Assembly (NCBI GenBank): GCA_025450035.1
Contig: JANWIF010000035.1
Coordinates: forward strand, 1-57,994
Direction: 5' to 3'
Length of the DNA: 57,994 bases
DNA from: Gemmatimonadaceae bacterium
Lineage (GTDB): Bacteria > Gemmatimonadota > Gemmatimonadetes > Gemmatimonadales > Gemmatimonadaceae
Shown here: positions 1-9,057 of the stretch, in pieces
Layout of the letters: the number at the start of each line of letters is the position of its first letter
Numbering within the stretch: position 1 is the stretch's first letter
Program-made: the position numbers and the translations under genes
Notes under the pieces: model-generated
Database searches by the model: none
Seen by the model: only the letters and a program-made list of their open reading frames with translations
What the model was told of the DNA's origin: nothing

Positions 1-2
1 AC

Positions 3-3000
3 TGGACCTCCGCCGACGCGTACGCACTCGTCCGCCGCGCCTATCCGTATCACCGGCTCACCCGCGCGGCCTTCGACGAGGTCCTCGGCATGTTGTCGGG
101 GAAGTATCCGTCCGACCTCGTAGCCGAGCTCGAACCGCGTCTCACCTGGGACCGGGTGAGCGACCGTGTCACCGGAACGCGGGCCAGCCGGCTGCTGGCC
201 GTGGTGTCGGGCGGCACGATCCCCGATCGCGGCCTGTACACCGCCGTGCTCCCGGATCGCACGCGGTTAGGCGAACTGGATGAGGAATTCGTGCACGAGT
301 CCCGGGTGGGCGACGTGTTCCAACTCGGCTCGGCCACGTGGCGCATCGGCGCCATCGAGCGCGACCGGGTGATCGTCACGCCGGCTCCGGGCGCGCCGGC
401 CCGGATGCCGTTCTGGCACGGCGAATACTCGGCCCGTGCGGCGGAACTGAGCGGCCGCGTGGGCGCGCTCCGCCGCGAGTTGGCCGCGCTCGAGCCGGAT
501 GATGATGCGGGCGTGCAGGCGCTCGCCACGCGGTTAGGCGCCGACCTGCCGGCGGCACGCGGGATGCGGGCGTACGTCGCCGAACAGCGCGCTGCGACGG
601 GCGTGATCCCCGACGATCGCACGGTGGTGGTCGAACACTTCCGCGACGAGATGGGCGCCGTGCGCGTGGTGCTGCATTCGGTGTTCGGCGGACGTGTGAA
701 CGCGCCCTGGGGCATGGTGCTGGGCCAGCGGGTTCGCGACGCGCTGCGCGGCGCCGACTGTCAGGTCCAGACGAGCGACGACGGCATCCTGTTCCGAATG
801 CCCGACGCCGCCGCACCGGTACCCATGCACGCGCTGCTCGATCTCAGAGCGGAGGAGGCGCGACACCGGATCGTGGACGAAGTCGGCCATGCGTCGCTCT
901 TTGGCGCGCGTTTCCGTATGAACGCCGCGCGTGCGCTCATCCTCGGCCGATGGCGGCCTAACCGGCGGATGCCGCTCTGGCTCCAGCGCCTTCGCGCGCT
1001 CGATCTACTGGAAGCGGTGCGTGCGATTCCCACCTTCCCGGTGCTCGTCGAGACGTATCGCGAAGTCCTGGATGACGCGTTCGATCTTCCGGCGTTGATG
1101 GAGGTGCTCGAGTCGATCGCTGCCGGACGAATCGCGGTGCGGGTGGTGGAGACCGAAGGTCCGTCGCCATTTGCCGCCGGTCTGCAGTTTGGCTTCATGA
1201 TGGAGTGGCTGTACACCGACGACACGCCGCGCGCCGAACGCGAAGCGGCGATGCTCGCGGTGGATCCTGTGCTCTTGAGCGAAGTGATGGGCGGCGCGCA
1301 GGGCGCGGTGGGGAGCGACGACACCACCATGCAGGCGCTGACGGAGCTCGTTGCCGATCGGCGCGGCACATCGCCGCGCCGCAGAGCGCGCACGGCCGAT
1401 GAGCTTGCGCACGTGCTCGACCAGGCCGGTGATCTCGCGCTCGAAGAACTGCACCTTCGTGCGGCTCCGCGCGAGGGGTGGATCGGCGTGGGCGATGCGG
1501 CCGATGAATTGCTGCGGCAGGGGCGCGTGATCGAGATTCAGATCCCGGCACGAGATGGAGGCGTCGACTGGCGAGTGATTCTGGTGGAGAACTTTCCGCG
1601 CTATGCGGCCGCGTTTGGACGCGATACGCTGGACCCCGTGCGGACCTGGACGACAGAGGGAATCGCGCCCCAGGAACGGTCGGTGGACGATGCGCTTCCG
1701 CAACAGTTTCGCAACCCTGTGGTCGAGCCGCGAGTGGCGCGACGCGAAATTCTGACGCGCTTCGTATCGCTCGCCGGCCCCGTGACGGTGAGGGAGATCG
1801 CCGAGCGCTACGGCTGGGATGAAACGTGGATCCGTGCGCGCCTAACCGAATGGGAGGCCGCCAACAAGTTGATGCGGGCCAAATTCCGGCGTGAGGTATC
1901 CGAACCGGAGTGGTGTCTGCGCGCGCTGGTTGACCGCGCCCGGCGGCGAGCACTGGCGGCGGTGCGGAGGCAGATCGAGCCGGTAGACCTGAGCACGTTC
2001 GGCGCGTTCTTGCGACGATGGCAGCACCTGGACCCGCGCGATCGCCTGTCCGGCCCCGAGGGTGTGAAATCAGTGCTGCGGCAACTGGCCGGTTTGCCGC
2101 GGCCGCCGGAACGGTGGGAGCGGGACTATCTGCCGTCACGTTTGGAGCGGTACGATGCGGCGTGGCTGTCGCATCTCGCATCGACGGGACAGTTGGTGTG
2201 GGCGGGGATGACGCGTGAGGATCGCGACGGAGTACCGCCGAACTTGTCGGCGATTCGGTTCTTTCCGCGCGAGGACAGCGCCCTCTGGATCGGCCCCGAC
2301 CACGATTCCGACATGGCGCCGAGTGCGCCGGCCCAGCGTGTGGTCGAAGCCTTGAGGCGGAATGGCGCATCGTTCTTGGCCGATCTGCAAGCGGCTACCG
2401 GACTGACGCCCGTGGTCCTGCGCGAGGCGCTGCGGGAGTTGGTTGCGCTGGGGAGGGTGACTAACGACACGGTGGAGGCCATGCGTGAAGTGGTGCGGAC
2501 CTGGCCGTTGCCACCGCGCGAGCAGGACGGCGGGGCCGATGCATCGCGGTGGCTGCCGTCCCATTTCACGCCGTCAGTTGGCCGACCGGTGGTTCAGCGC
2601 CGCGCATCGATCCGCCGCCTTCCCAAGTGGCGTCGCCCTGACCTTCCCGGTCCAACGACGGGTTGGGTGGGACGTTGGTCGCTGTTGCACCTTGATCGGG
2701 TGCCTTCGCTCTCCGAGGATGAGCACGCCGAGTTGGTGGCTCGACGCTGGCTTGATCGCTACGGCATCGTAACCAGCGACTGGTGGCGGCGGGAGCGGCC
2801 GCCGGTTGCCTGGCGGTCGGTCTATCGCGAGCTCAAGCGACTCGAGTACCGGGGCGAAGTGCGGCGCGGGTATTTCGTGGAGGGGATGGCGGGAGCCCAG
2901 TTTGCCCTGCCGGCGGCGGTCGAGCAATTGCGCGCCGCGCGTGAGGAAGGCGTCGCCGCACCGATGGTCGTTCTCGCGGCCAGTGACCCGGCAAATCCTT

Positions 3001-3368
3001 TCACGCTTCCGCTCATGTCACGCGTGCGATCGGCACTGGAGAATCCTCGAGGGGCGGGTGCACTCCTAGCTGTGAGGGGCAACGTAGTCGTGTTGTCAGC
3101 GGAATCCATGGGGCGGCGCCTCACGGTGTGCGGGGATGCCGATGCCGCGGATGTGACGGCGGCGGCGCACACGTTAGGCGTGTACGTCCGACGGCGCAGG
3201 GAATCCGTGTTGGGTGGGGCGCGCACAACCGGCGATGTGAGAGCTCGATGCGTAGTGGAGCAAATCGATGGTGAGCCGGCGGGCGTAAACCGGTGGGGAG
3301 CTGCGGTCGCGACAGCCGGATTCCGGAGGGTGACGCAAGGCTTCGAGTTCGATCCGCTGCGCGAGTAG
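3..3368 (+). CDS. lhr: Lhr-type ATP-dependent helicase, C-terminal part (5' truncated by window edge)
   Basis: The frame is open from the first bases of the window and already reads as protein before the first ATG at 90, so the gene starts upstream. About 1,120 residues are visible. The segment just after the edge (YPYHRL, then MLSGKYPSDL and LVAELEPRLTWDRV) and the following GGTIPDRGLY match the region after the two RecA helicase domains in Lhr (large helicase-related) proteins, from memory of the family. The helicase motifs themselves are outside the window. Lhr proteins are 3'-5' DNA/RNA-hybrid helicases linked to DNA repair; the long C-terminal part carries winged-helix and Lhr-specific domains. 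The stop TAG lies 3 bp before the stop of the convergent MerR-like gene. Confidence 0.85.
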   Translation, partial: WTSADAYALVRRAYPYHRLTRAAFDEVLGMLSGKYPSDLVAELEPRLTWDRVSDRVTGTRASRLLAVVSGGTIPDRGLYTAVLPDRTRLGELDEEFVHESRVGDVFQLGSATWRIGAIERDRVIVTPAPGAPARMPFWHGEYSARAAELSGRVGALRRELAALEPDDDAGVQALATRLGADLPAARGMRAYVAEQRAATGVIPDDRTVVVEHFRDEMGAVRVVLHSVFGGRVNAPWGMVLGQRVRDALRGADCQVQTSDDGILFRMPDAAAPVPMHALLDLRAEEARHRIVDEVGHASLFGARFRMNAARALILGRWRPNRRMPLWLQRLRALDLLEAVRAIPTFPVLVETYREVLDDAFDLPALMEVLESIAAGRIAVRVVETEGPSPFAAGLQFGFMMEWLYTDDTPRAEREAAMLAVDPVLLSEVMGGAQGAVGSDDTTMQALTELVADRRGTSPRRRARTADELAHVLDQAGDLALEELHLRAAPREGWIGVGDAADELLRQGRVIEIQIPARDGGVDWRVILVENFPRYAAAFGRDTLDPVRTWTTEGIAPQERSVDDALPQQFRNPVVEPRVARREILTRFVSLAGPVTVREIAERYGWDETWIRARLTEWEAANKLMRAKFRREVSEPEWCLRALVDRARRRALAAVRRQIEPVDLSTFGAFLRRWQHLDPRDRLSGPEGVKSVLRQLAGLPRPPERWERDYLPSRLERYDAAWLSHLASTGQLVWAGMTREDRDGVPPNLSAIRFFPREDSALWIGPDHDSDMAPSAPAQRVVEALRRNGASFLADLQAATGLTPVVLREALRELVALGRVTNDTVEAMREVVRTWPLPPREQDGGADASRWLPSHFTPSVGRPVVQRRASIRRLPKWRRPDLPGPTTGWVGRWSLLHLDRVPSLSEDEHAELVARRWLDRYGIVTSDWWRRERPPVAWRSVYRELKRLEYRGEVRRGYFVEGMAGAQFALPAAVEQLRAAREEGVAAPMVVLAASDPANPFTLPLMSRVRSALENPRGAGALLAVRGNVVVLSAESMGRRLTVCGDADAADVTAAAHTLGVYVRRRRESVLGGARTTGDVRARCVVEQIDGEPAGVNRWGAAVATAGFRRVTQGFEFDPLRE

Positions 3369-3371
3369 CGC

Positions 3372-3812
3372 TCAGCGAATGTCGTCGCGGCCCAACGTCG
3401 CGCGAACGGCTTCGCGCATCGCGACTACCGCATCGGCGCGCGACGCGGGGGAGTCATCGCGAACGTGAAGTTCGATACCGTTGGCGACGGGGATGCGGTG
3501 CCACACACCCTCGGTGGCGCCATCCTGCGCGACTACTGCGTCCGCGCCGGACATCAACGCCGGCGCCAGCGACGTAGCGACGCGTCGTTCAAGCGCATCG
3601 CCCATGAGCTCGCGCATCTCGACCCGAATCGTGTCCAGCGTTTGTCCTTCGCGCTGGCGGATCTTGATGAACAGCAACTGGAGAAGATGCCGGTAGCCGT
3701 AGGTGGCCGCGGTCCCCGTGCCCTCCGGTCGGTCGAGCAGTTTGCTGGCGACGTAGAAGCGAACGGCGCGCGCACTCGGTTCAGCGCGCGCGGCTGCGTT
3801 CGTTGGGCGCAT
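3372..3812 (-). CDS. MerR-like transcriptional regulator
   Basis: The chosen start is the ATG at 3812 (MRPTNAAARAEP), because the DNA-binding domain begins shortly after it. RAVRFYVASKLLDRPEG followed by a basic helix with YGYRHLLQLLFIK is the winged-helix pattern of MerR-family proteins. The open frame extends upstream to 4004 with another ATG at 3917, so a longer N-terminus is possible. The C-terminal 80 residues have no recognisable ligand motif; I see no cysteine set for metal sensing. It converges on the Lhr gene with 3 bp between stops. The regulated genes are unknown. The family call rests on the HTH pattern only. Confidence 0.6.
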   Translation of the reverse strand: MRPTNAAARAEPSARAVRFYVASKLLDRPEGTGTAATYGYRHLLQLLFIKIRQREGQTLDTIRVEMRELMGDALERRVATSLAPALMSGADAVVAQDGATEGVWHRIPVANGIELHVRDDSPASRADAVVAMREAVRATLGRDDIR

Positions 3813-4037
3813 GGCCGCCGCATTCACCAGGGACGTGGCATGGCCGGCTAATCCGCGGGCGTTCCACGGCGCGTGGCGTCCATGGGCCCGGAGTAATGGG
3901 ACGGGGGAGTCGACCATGGGCGTACAATAACGGACGCGCCAGTTACGCGACAGGACCGGCGGGTCCCGTACGGAAACGACGGCGGCGAGACGCGTCAGTG
4001 ACATCTCGCCGCCGGTCGTGTTGCAACCCCGTGATTG

Positions 4038-4613
4038 CTATTTTCTGCGGCGCGCGCCGCCACCCTTGCGAGCGGGTTTGCGGACTGCTTTGCGAGCGGC
4101 CTTCTTTGCCGCTGGCTTGCGGGCCGCGCCCTTCTTTGCAGCGCTCTTCTTTGCAGCCGCTTTGCGAGGCGCCTTCTTGGCGGCCTTTTTTTTGGCCTTC
4201 GCCGGCTTTTTCGCGGCTCCCTTCGTCGCGCTCTTCTTGGGAGCTGGGGGGGGCGCGGGCTTGGCGACGGCCTTTGGGGGAGGGGGGGGGGGCGCAGGCT
4301 TTCTGCCCGCAGGCGGCTTGGGCATAGACGTCCCTGCTCGGCCGGTGGAAGGTGCGATCGGCGTGCTGATGATGATCACCTCTTCCTCCACATCGGCGCC
4401 CTCTTCCGCTGTCCCGGGCTCCTCATCGTCGTCCTCGTCGTCCGTGCTGTCCCACAGGTCATCCGTGTGGGTTTTCATGCCCCAGCCGCTCGTCTCTTCC
4501 TCCTCCTCCTCCTCATCATACGACGAGCCGCCACCACCATACCCGAGGTCGTCTTCATCATCGTCATGCTCGGAAAGGTGGAACTTCTCGTTGTACTCGT
4601 CACCGCGCGGCAT
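4038..4613 (-). CDS. Histone H1-like / AlgP-like lysine-alanine-rich protein with acidic N-terminus
   Basis: The ATG at 4613 (MPRGDEYNEKFHL) is chosen because GGAGG sits 5 bp upstream; the frame is open to 4730. The 191-residue product has three parts. Residues about 10-75 are strongly acidic, with runs of D and E and a GYGGGG stretch. The middle has a proline run (PPPPPP). The last 80 residues are almost only K, A, P and R in KKAAKK/KSAAKKG-type repeats, as in the C-terminal tail of histone H1 and AlgP-type bacterial proteins that bind DNA without sequence specificity. A nucleoid-binding role is inferred from composition. The acidic half fused to the basic tail is unusual and could self-neutralise or recruit partners. 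The coding DNA is highly repetitive. Confidence 0.7.
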   Translation of the reverse strand: MPRGDEYNEKFHLSEHDDDEDDLGYGGGGSSYDEEEEEEETSGWGMKTHTDDLWDSTDDEDDDEEPGTAEEGADVEEEVIIISTPIAPSTGRAGTSMPKPPAGRKPAPPPPPPKAVAKPAPPPAPKKSATKGAAKKPAKAKKKAAKKAPRKAAAKKSAAKKGAARKPAAKKAARKAVRKPARKGGGARRRK

Positions 4614-4797
4614 GATTGCCTCCTGTAATGTTGTCGCGAAGCCCGTGGAGCTGCGGGTATGCATTCCGTTGGTTTGACCGGTAGCGGGAGTTATGAATTG
4701 TGTGCACCCTCCCCGCCCGGAACTCCCCAATACAACACATCACCCAATCCGTCAAGACGAGGGCCATGGTGGCATGTGACAGGGGGGGGAGTTTCGG

Positions 4798-7700
4798 CTA
4801 GTCCCCCGTAGCGGGAATGATGGCTCCTTCCGTATGCGGCTCGAACGCCTCGAAACGCCGTTGGAGTGAATCGAGGTAGGTATAGATCACCGGTGTGACG
4901 TACAGCGTCACGAGCTGGGAGAACGCCAGTCCGCCGCACACCGCGATGCCTAGTGGGCGGCGAGACTCGGCGCCCGCTCCGGTGCCCAAGGCGATCGGGA
5001 GGGTACCCATCAACGCCGCCATGGTGGTCATCATGATCGGCCGGAATCGCACGGAGCAGGCTTCCAGGATCGCGTCGATCGCCGACTTCTTCTCCTTGCG
5101 TTCCGCCTCGATCGCGAAGTCGATCATCATGATCGCGTTTTTCTTCACGAGGCCAATGAGCATGATGATACCCACGAATGCGTAGATGCTGAGCTCTGTT
5201 CGGAACACGAGCAGCGAGAGCAGCGCGCCGAACCCGGCGAACGGAAGGCCAGACAGAATCGTGAGCGGGTGGATGAAGCTCTCGTAGAGAATGCCGAGGA
5301 CGATGTAGATGACCACGATGGCGAGCACCAAGAGCCCCAGCAGTCCAGCTTGGGCCTGTTGGAATGCCTGCGCGGTGCCGGAGAAGGCAGTGGCAATGCT
5401 GGACGGCAGCAACTCGCTTGCCGCTTGCTGGACACGTCCTACCGCGTCGCCTAACGAGATGCCCGGCGCGAGGTTGAATGACAGAGTGACCGATGGAAGT
5501 TGGCCGGAGTGGTTGACCGTGAGCGGTCCGATGTCGGGCGACAGATGGGCAACGGCGGACAACGGGACCAGATCGCCGGACGTGGAGCGGACGTATAGCA
5601 GGTTGAGCGCCGACAGGTCCCGCTGATACTGCGGCTCGAGCTCCATGACCACCCAGTACTGGTTGTTCGACGTGTAGATTGTGGACACTTGCCCCGCACC
5701 GTAGGCGTTGTAGAGCGCCGATTCGATCTGGTTGGCCGTAATGCCGAGCGACGACGCGCGATCGCGATCGATTGCCACATTGATCTGCGGGTTCTTGATC
5801 TGCAGGTCAGTCGTCACGTCCTGCAGTCCTGGGATGTCGCGCATGCGGGCCAGCAGTTTGTTGGACGCGGCGTACATCGTTTCGATGTCCGCGCTCTGCA
5901 GCGTGAACTGGTACTGACTCTTGGTCGAGTGGCCCCCGATGTTGATGGGGGGCGGGTTCACGAGATACACCTTCATGCCCGTCACGCGGGCGAATTTTTT
6001 GTTCAGCTCCTGGATGAGCTCGTCAGCGCTGAGTGCGCGTTCGTTGCGCGGCTTGAGATGCAGGAGCACGCGCCCGTTGTTGATTGTGTTCGAGGATCCG
6101 CCGGCGCCCACCGATGACATGTAGTCGGCAACGTTCGGATCATCCTGGATGATCTGGGCGACTTGTTGCTCATGTTGGACCATGGCGTCGAACGAGATGC
6201 CCTCGGCGCCTTCAGTCGTACCGAACAGGAAGCCCTGATCTTCGCTGGGCAGGAAGCCTTTGGGTGTGATCACCGCGAGGACGCCCGTTCCGACGAGCAC
6301 GGCGAGCGCAAACACCATCACGGCGCGCCGGTGGTTCATGGCAATGCGCAGCGTGCGTTCATACGCGTGGAGGACGCGATTGTACACGCGCTCGGTCGCC
6401 TCGTAGAAGCGGCCGTGTTCCTCTCCGTAGTGCGGCTTGAGGAACCGGCTGCACAGCATGGGCGTGAGGGTGAGTGATACGAAGCCCGACACGAGAATCG
6501 CGACGCCGATCGTCACGGCGAACTCATGGAACAGGCGCCCGATAAGTCCGCCCATGAACAGGATCGGGATGAACACCGCGACGAGCGACATGGTCATGGA
6601 CAGGATCGTGAATCCGATCTCGCGCGAGCCATCGAGCGCGGCGACAAATACGGGTTCGCCTAACTCGATGTGGCGCACGATGTTCTCGAGCATCACGATG
6701 GCGTCGTCCACGACGAAGCCCACCGACAGCGTAAGCGCCATCAGCGACAGATTGTCCAGACTGTACCCCAGCAGATACATCGCCGCGCACGTGCCGATCA
6801 GCGACATCGGCAGCGCCAAGCTCGGGATGATGGTGGCCGAGATGTTCCGCAGGAACAGGAAGATCACCATCACGACCAGGCACAGCGTGAGCATGAGCGT
6901 GAACTTCACGTCCCGCACGGAATTGCGGATCGATTCCGAGTGGTCGTGGAGGATATCCACCTTGACCGATGGCGGGAATTCCTCCTCCATCTGCTGGAGC
7001 GCGTTCTTTACTCCGGTGGAGACGGCGACAGTATTCGTTCCCGGCTGGCGCTGGATGGCGAGTACGATCGCGCGCGCGCCGTTGTACCAACTTGCCTGGT
7101 GGCTGTCCTGCACGTCGTCCAGGACGTTGCCGAGATCCTGCAACCGAACCGGCGCGCCATTGCGGTAGGCCACAATGAGCGGTCGGAACTCCTTCGCGTT
7201 GTTCAGCTGTCCGTTCGCCTGGACGGTGTACGACTTGTTCGTGCCCCACAGAATGCCCGTGGGAAGGTTGACGTTCGCGCTGTTGATCGCATTGGCAACT
7301 TCATCGATGCCGATCTTGCGAATCGCCATCGCTTGCGGATCCAACTGCACCCGTACGGCGTACTTCTGGGATCCGTACACCTGCACCTGGGCCACGCCGG
7401 ACACCGTGGACAGCCGCTGAGCGAGGTAGGTCTCCGCGTATTCGTCCAGTTGCGACAGCGGAAGCGTCTTCGACGTGAGCGCGAGATACAGGATCGCCGA
7501 CGCCGAGGGGTCCACCTTCTGGTACGATGGTGGAATGATGCCCAACGGGAGCGTTCGTAAGGTTTTCGAAATGGAAGCCTGCACGTCCTGCGCGGCTGCA
7601 TCGATGTTGCGGTCGAGCGTGAACTGCAGCACGATGTTCGTCGAGCCTTGGCTGCTGCTCGACGTCATGACATCCACACCGGCGATGGTGGAGAACTGTT

Positions 7701-7905
7701 TCTCGAGCGGTGTGGCGACCGCCGAGGCCATGGTTTCCGGGCTCGCGCCGGGCAGCGACGCGCTGACGTTGATCGTCGGGTAGTCGACGGTGGGCAGATC
7801 GCTCACCGGGAGTTGCCGGTAGGCGACCACGCCGAAAATCAAAATGCCGACCATGACCAGCGTGGTCATGACCGGCCGGCGAATCCAGATTCCCGCGATG
7901 TTCAT
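4798..7905 (-). CDS. RND multidrug efflux transporter, inner-membrane subunit (AcrB/MdtB type)
   Basis: The 1035-residue product has the usual length for HAE1-family pumps. The N-terminus WIRRPVMTTLVMVGILIFG is the first membrane helix. It is followed by the porter-domain pattern (LPGASPETMASAVATPLEKQ), the TM4 segment with DDAIVMLENI, and a second half that starts after the AMNHRRAVMV helix. The family exports hydrophobic compounds out of the periplasm and inner membrane using the proton gradient, in a tripartite complex with an adaptor and a TolC-like channel. Both partners are encoded just upstream in the same operon. The start codon directly abuts the stop of the adaptor gene with no spacer. 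Substrate cannot be read from sequence. Confidence 0.93.
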   Translation of the reverse strand: MNIAGIWIRRPVMTTLVMVGILIFGVVAYRQLPVSDLPTVDYPTINVSASLPGASPETMASAVATPLEKQFSTIAGVDVMTSSSSQGSTNIVLQFTLDRNIDAAAQDVQASISKTLRTLPLGIIPPSYQKVDPSASAILYLALTSKTLPLSQLDEYAETYLAQRLSTVSGVAQVQVYGSQKYAVRVQLDPQAMAIRKIGIDEVANAINSANVNLPTGILWGTNKSYTVQANGQLNNAKEFRPLIVAYRNGAPVRLQDLGNVLDDVQDSHQASWYNGARAIVLAIQRQPGTNTVAVSTGVKNALQQMEEEFPPSVKVDILHDHSESIRNSVRDVKFTLMLTLCLVVMVIFLFLRNISATIIPSLALPMSLIGTCAAMYLLGYSLDNLSLMALTLSVGFVVDDAIVMLENIVRHIELGEPVFVAALDGSREIGFTILSMTMSLVAVFIPILFMGGLIGRLFHEFAVTIGVAILVSGFVSLTLTPMLCSRFLKPHYGEEHGRFYEATERVYNRVLHAYERTLRIAMNHRRAVMVFALAVLVGTGVLAVITPKGFLPSEDQGFLFGTTEGAEGISFDAMVQHEQQVAQIIQDDPNVADYMSSVGAGGSSNTINNGRVLLHLKPRNERALSADELIQELNKKFARVTGMKVYLVNPPPINIGGHSTKSQYQFTLQSADIETMYAASNKLLARMRDIPGLQDVTTDLQIKNPQINVAIDRDRASSLGITANQIESALYNAYGAGQVSTIYTSNNQYWVVMELEPQYQRDLSALNLLYVRSTSGDLVPLSAVAHLSPDIGPLTVNHSGQLPSVTLSFNLAPGISLGDAVGRVQQAASELLPSSIATAFSGTAQAFQQAQAGLLGLLVLAIVVIYIVLGILYESFIHPLTILSGLPFAGFGALLSLLVFRTELSIYAFVGIIMLIGLVKKNAIMMIDFAIEAERKEKKSAIDAILEACSVRFRPIMMTTMAALMGTLPIALGTGAGAESRRPLGIAVCGGLAFSQLVTLYVTPVIYTYLDSLQRRFEAFEPHTEGAIIPATGD

Positions 7906-9057
7906 CTAGGACCTCGGCTGGTCGCCTGTCGGCGCCGCGTGAATCTGCACTTTCGTCCCATCGGCGATGCGGAGTTGGCCGTCGGTCACGACTGTCTCGC
8001 CGGCGGTGAGACCCTTCTCGATGATGGACAGGTCGCCCGCCGTTCGCTCGATGACCACAGGCCGCTGCATGGCCGTGCCGTTAGCGTCGATAGTGAACAC
8101 CGACGTCCCGTTCTGGCTTTGCATGACTGCCGCGGACGGTACCACTATCGCCTTCTTCTCCACGAACAGTTCAAGGGCGACGTTCACGAATTCTCCCGGC
8201 CACAACGCCCCGTCTGTATTGGAAAATCTGGCTTTCATCATGATCGTTCCCGTGGTCGTGTCCACGGCATTGTCCAGGAACGACAAGGTTCCGCGGCTGG
8301 GGACGCCGTTACCGTTCGTTGGCTGCGCCACCGCACTCAGGCTATCGCTCGCGTACTGGCGAATGCGCGGCAGCGCCACCGCCGAAACGGCGAACCGCGC
8401 GAGGATTGGACGGATCTGATTGATCACCACCAACGTCTGACCGGCGGCGTGTACCAGGTTGCCTTGCTTGAGCAACAAGGCACCAGCGCGTCCGGAGATT
8501 GGTGATCTGATGGTGCAGTACTCGAGGTTGAGCTGTGCCGTCTCGACCATCGCCTGATCCGCTTCGACGGTCGCCTGTGCTGACGCGGCGTTGGCCTTGG
8601 CCTGATCGTACTGTTGTTGCGTGACGTAGTCGCTCTTCACGAGTTGGGCGAACCGCTGCTCATCCTGGAGCGCGGTGGAAAGTTGCGCGCGATCCTTGGC
8701 AAGACCGGCTTGAGCCTGTTGCAGCGCGGCTTGAAATGGGCGCGGGTCGATCTGAAACAGCAACTGGCCGCGCCGTACTTCGTCGCCTTCCTTGAAATCC
8801 ACGTGCGTCAAGATGCCGCCCACTTGCGCGGAAATGGCCACGGTCTGCAACGGCTCGATAGTTCCCGTGGCTTGGACCTCATACGGCACGTCGCGCTGTT
8901 CAACACGTGTCACGGTGACCGGGATTGCCGCCGTCGCCGACTTCTTGGGGTCCTTGCATCCCGCGGCGACGATGGCGAGAACGGCGACTGGCGCGAACGC
9001 CCGACGCCAACTTGCCGCTGCGCGCTTCGTTACGCGGGCGAAAACAATATCCATCAT
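7906..9057 (-). CDS. RND periplasmic adaptor (membrane fusion protein)
   Basis: The ATG at 9057 (MMDIVFARVTKR) is preferred because it overlaps the stop of the upstream outer-membrane-channel gene in an ATGA; the open frame runs to 9171. Residues about 17-33 form a signal peptide ending in a lipobox-like AAGC. VQATGTIEPLQTVAISAQVGG is the first lipoyl half-motif. The alpha-hairpin has repeated Q/A-rich heptads (QAALQQAQAGLAKDRAQL). Then come the second lipoyl half (IRSPISGRAGAL) and a beta-barrel. This is the standard HlyD/AcrA order. It links the inner-membrane pump to the channel. The gene is middle in the channel-adaptor-pump operon. Confidence 0.92.
   Translation of the reverse strand: MMDIVFARVTKRAAASWRRAFAPVAVLAIVAAGCKDPKKSATAAIPVTVTRVEQRDVPYEVQATGTIEPLQTVAISAQVGGILTHVDFKEGDEVRRGQLLFQIDPRPFQAALQQAQAGLAKDRAQLSTALQDEQRFAQLVKSDYVTQQQYDQAKANAASAQATVEADQAMVETAQLNLEYCTIRSPISGRAGALLLKQGNLVHAAGQTLVVINQIRPILARFAVSAVALPRIRQYASDSLSAVAQPTNGNGVPSRGTLSFLDNAVDTTTGTIMMKARFSNTDGALWPGEFVNVALELFVEKKAIVVPSAAVMQSQNGTSVFTIDANGTAMQRPVVIERTAGDLSIIEKGLTAGETVVTDGQLRIADGTKVQIHAAPTGDQPRS

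Noticed and set aside
1195-2370. Long antisense open frames across the Lhr gene (up to 391 codons)
   Set aside because: They lie opposite a well-supported protein, have arginine/alanine/proline-rich composition typical of high-GC shadow frames and no recognisable domain.
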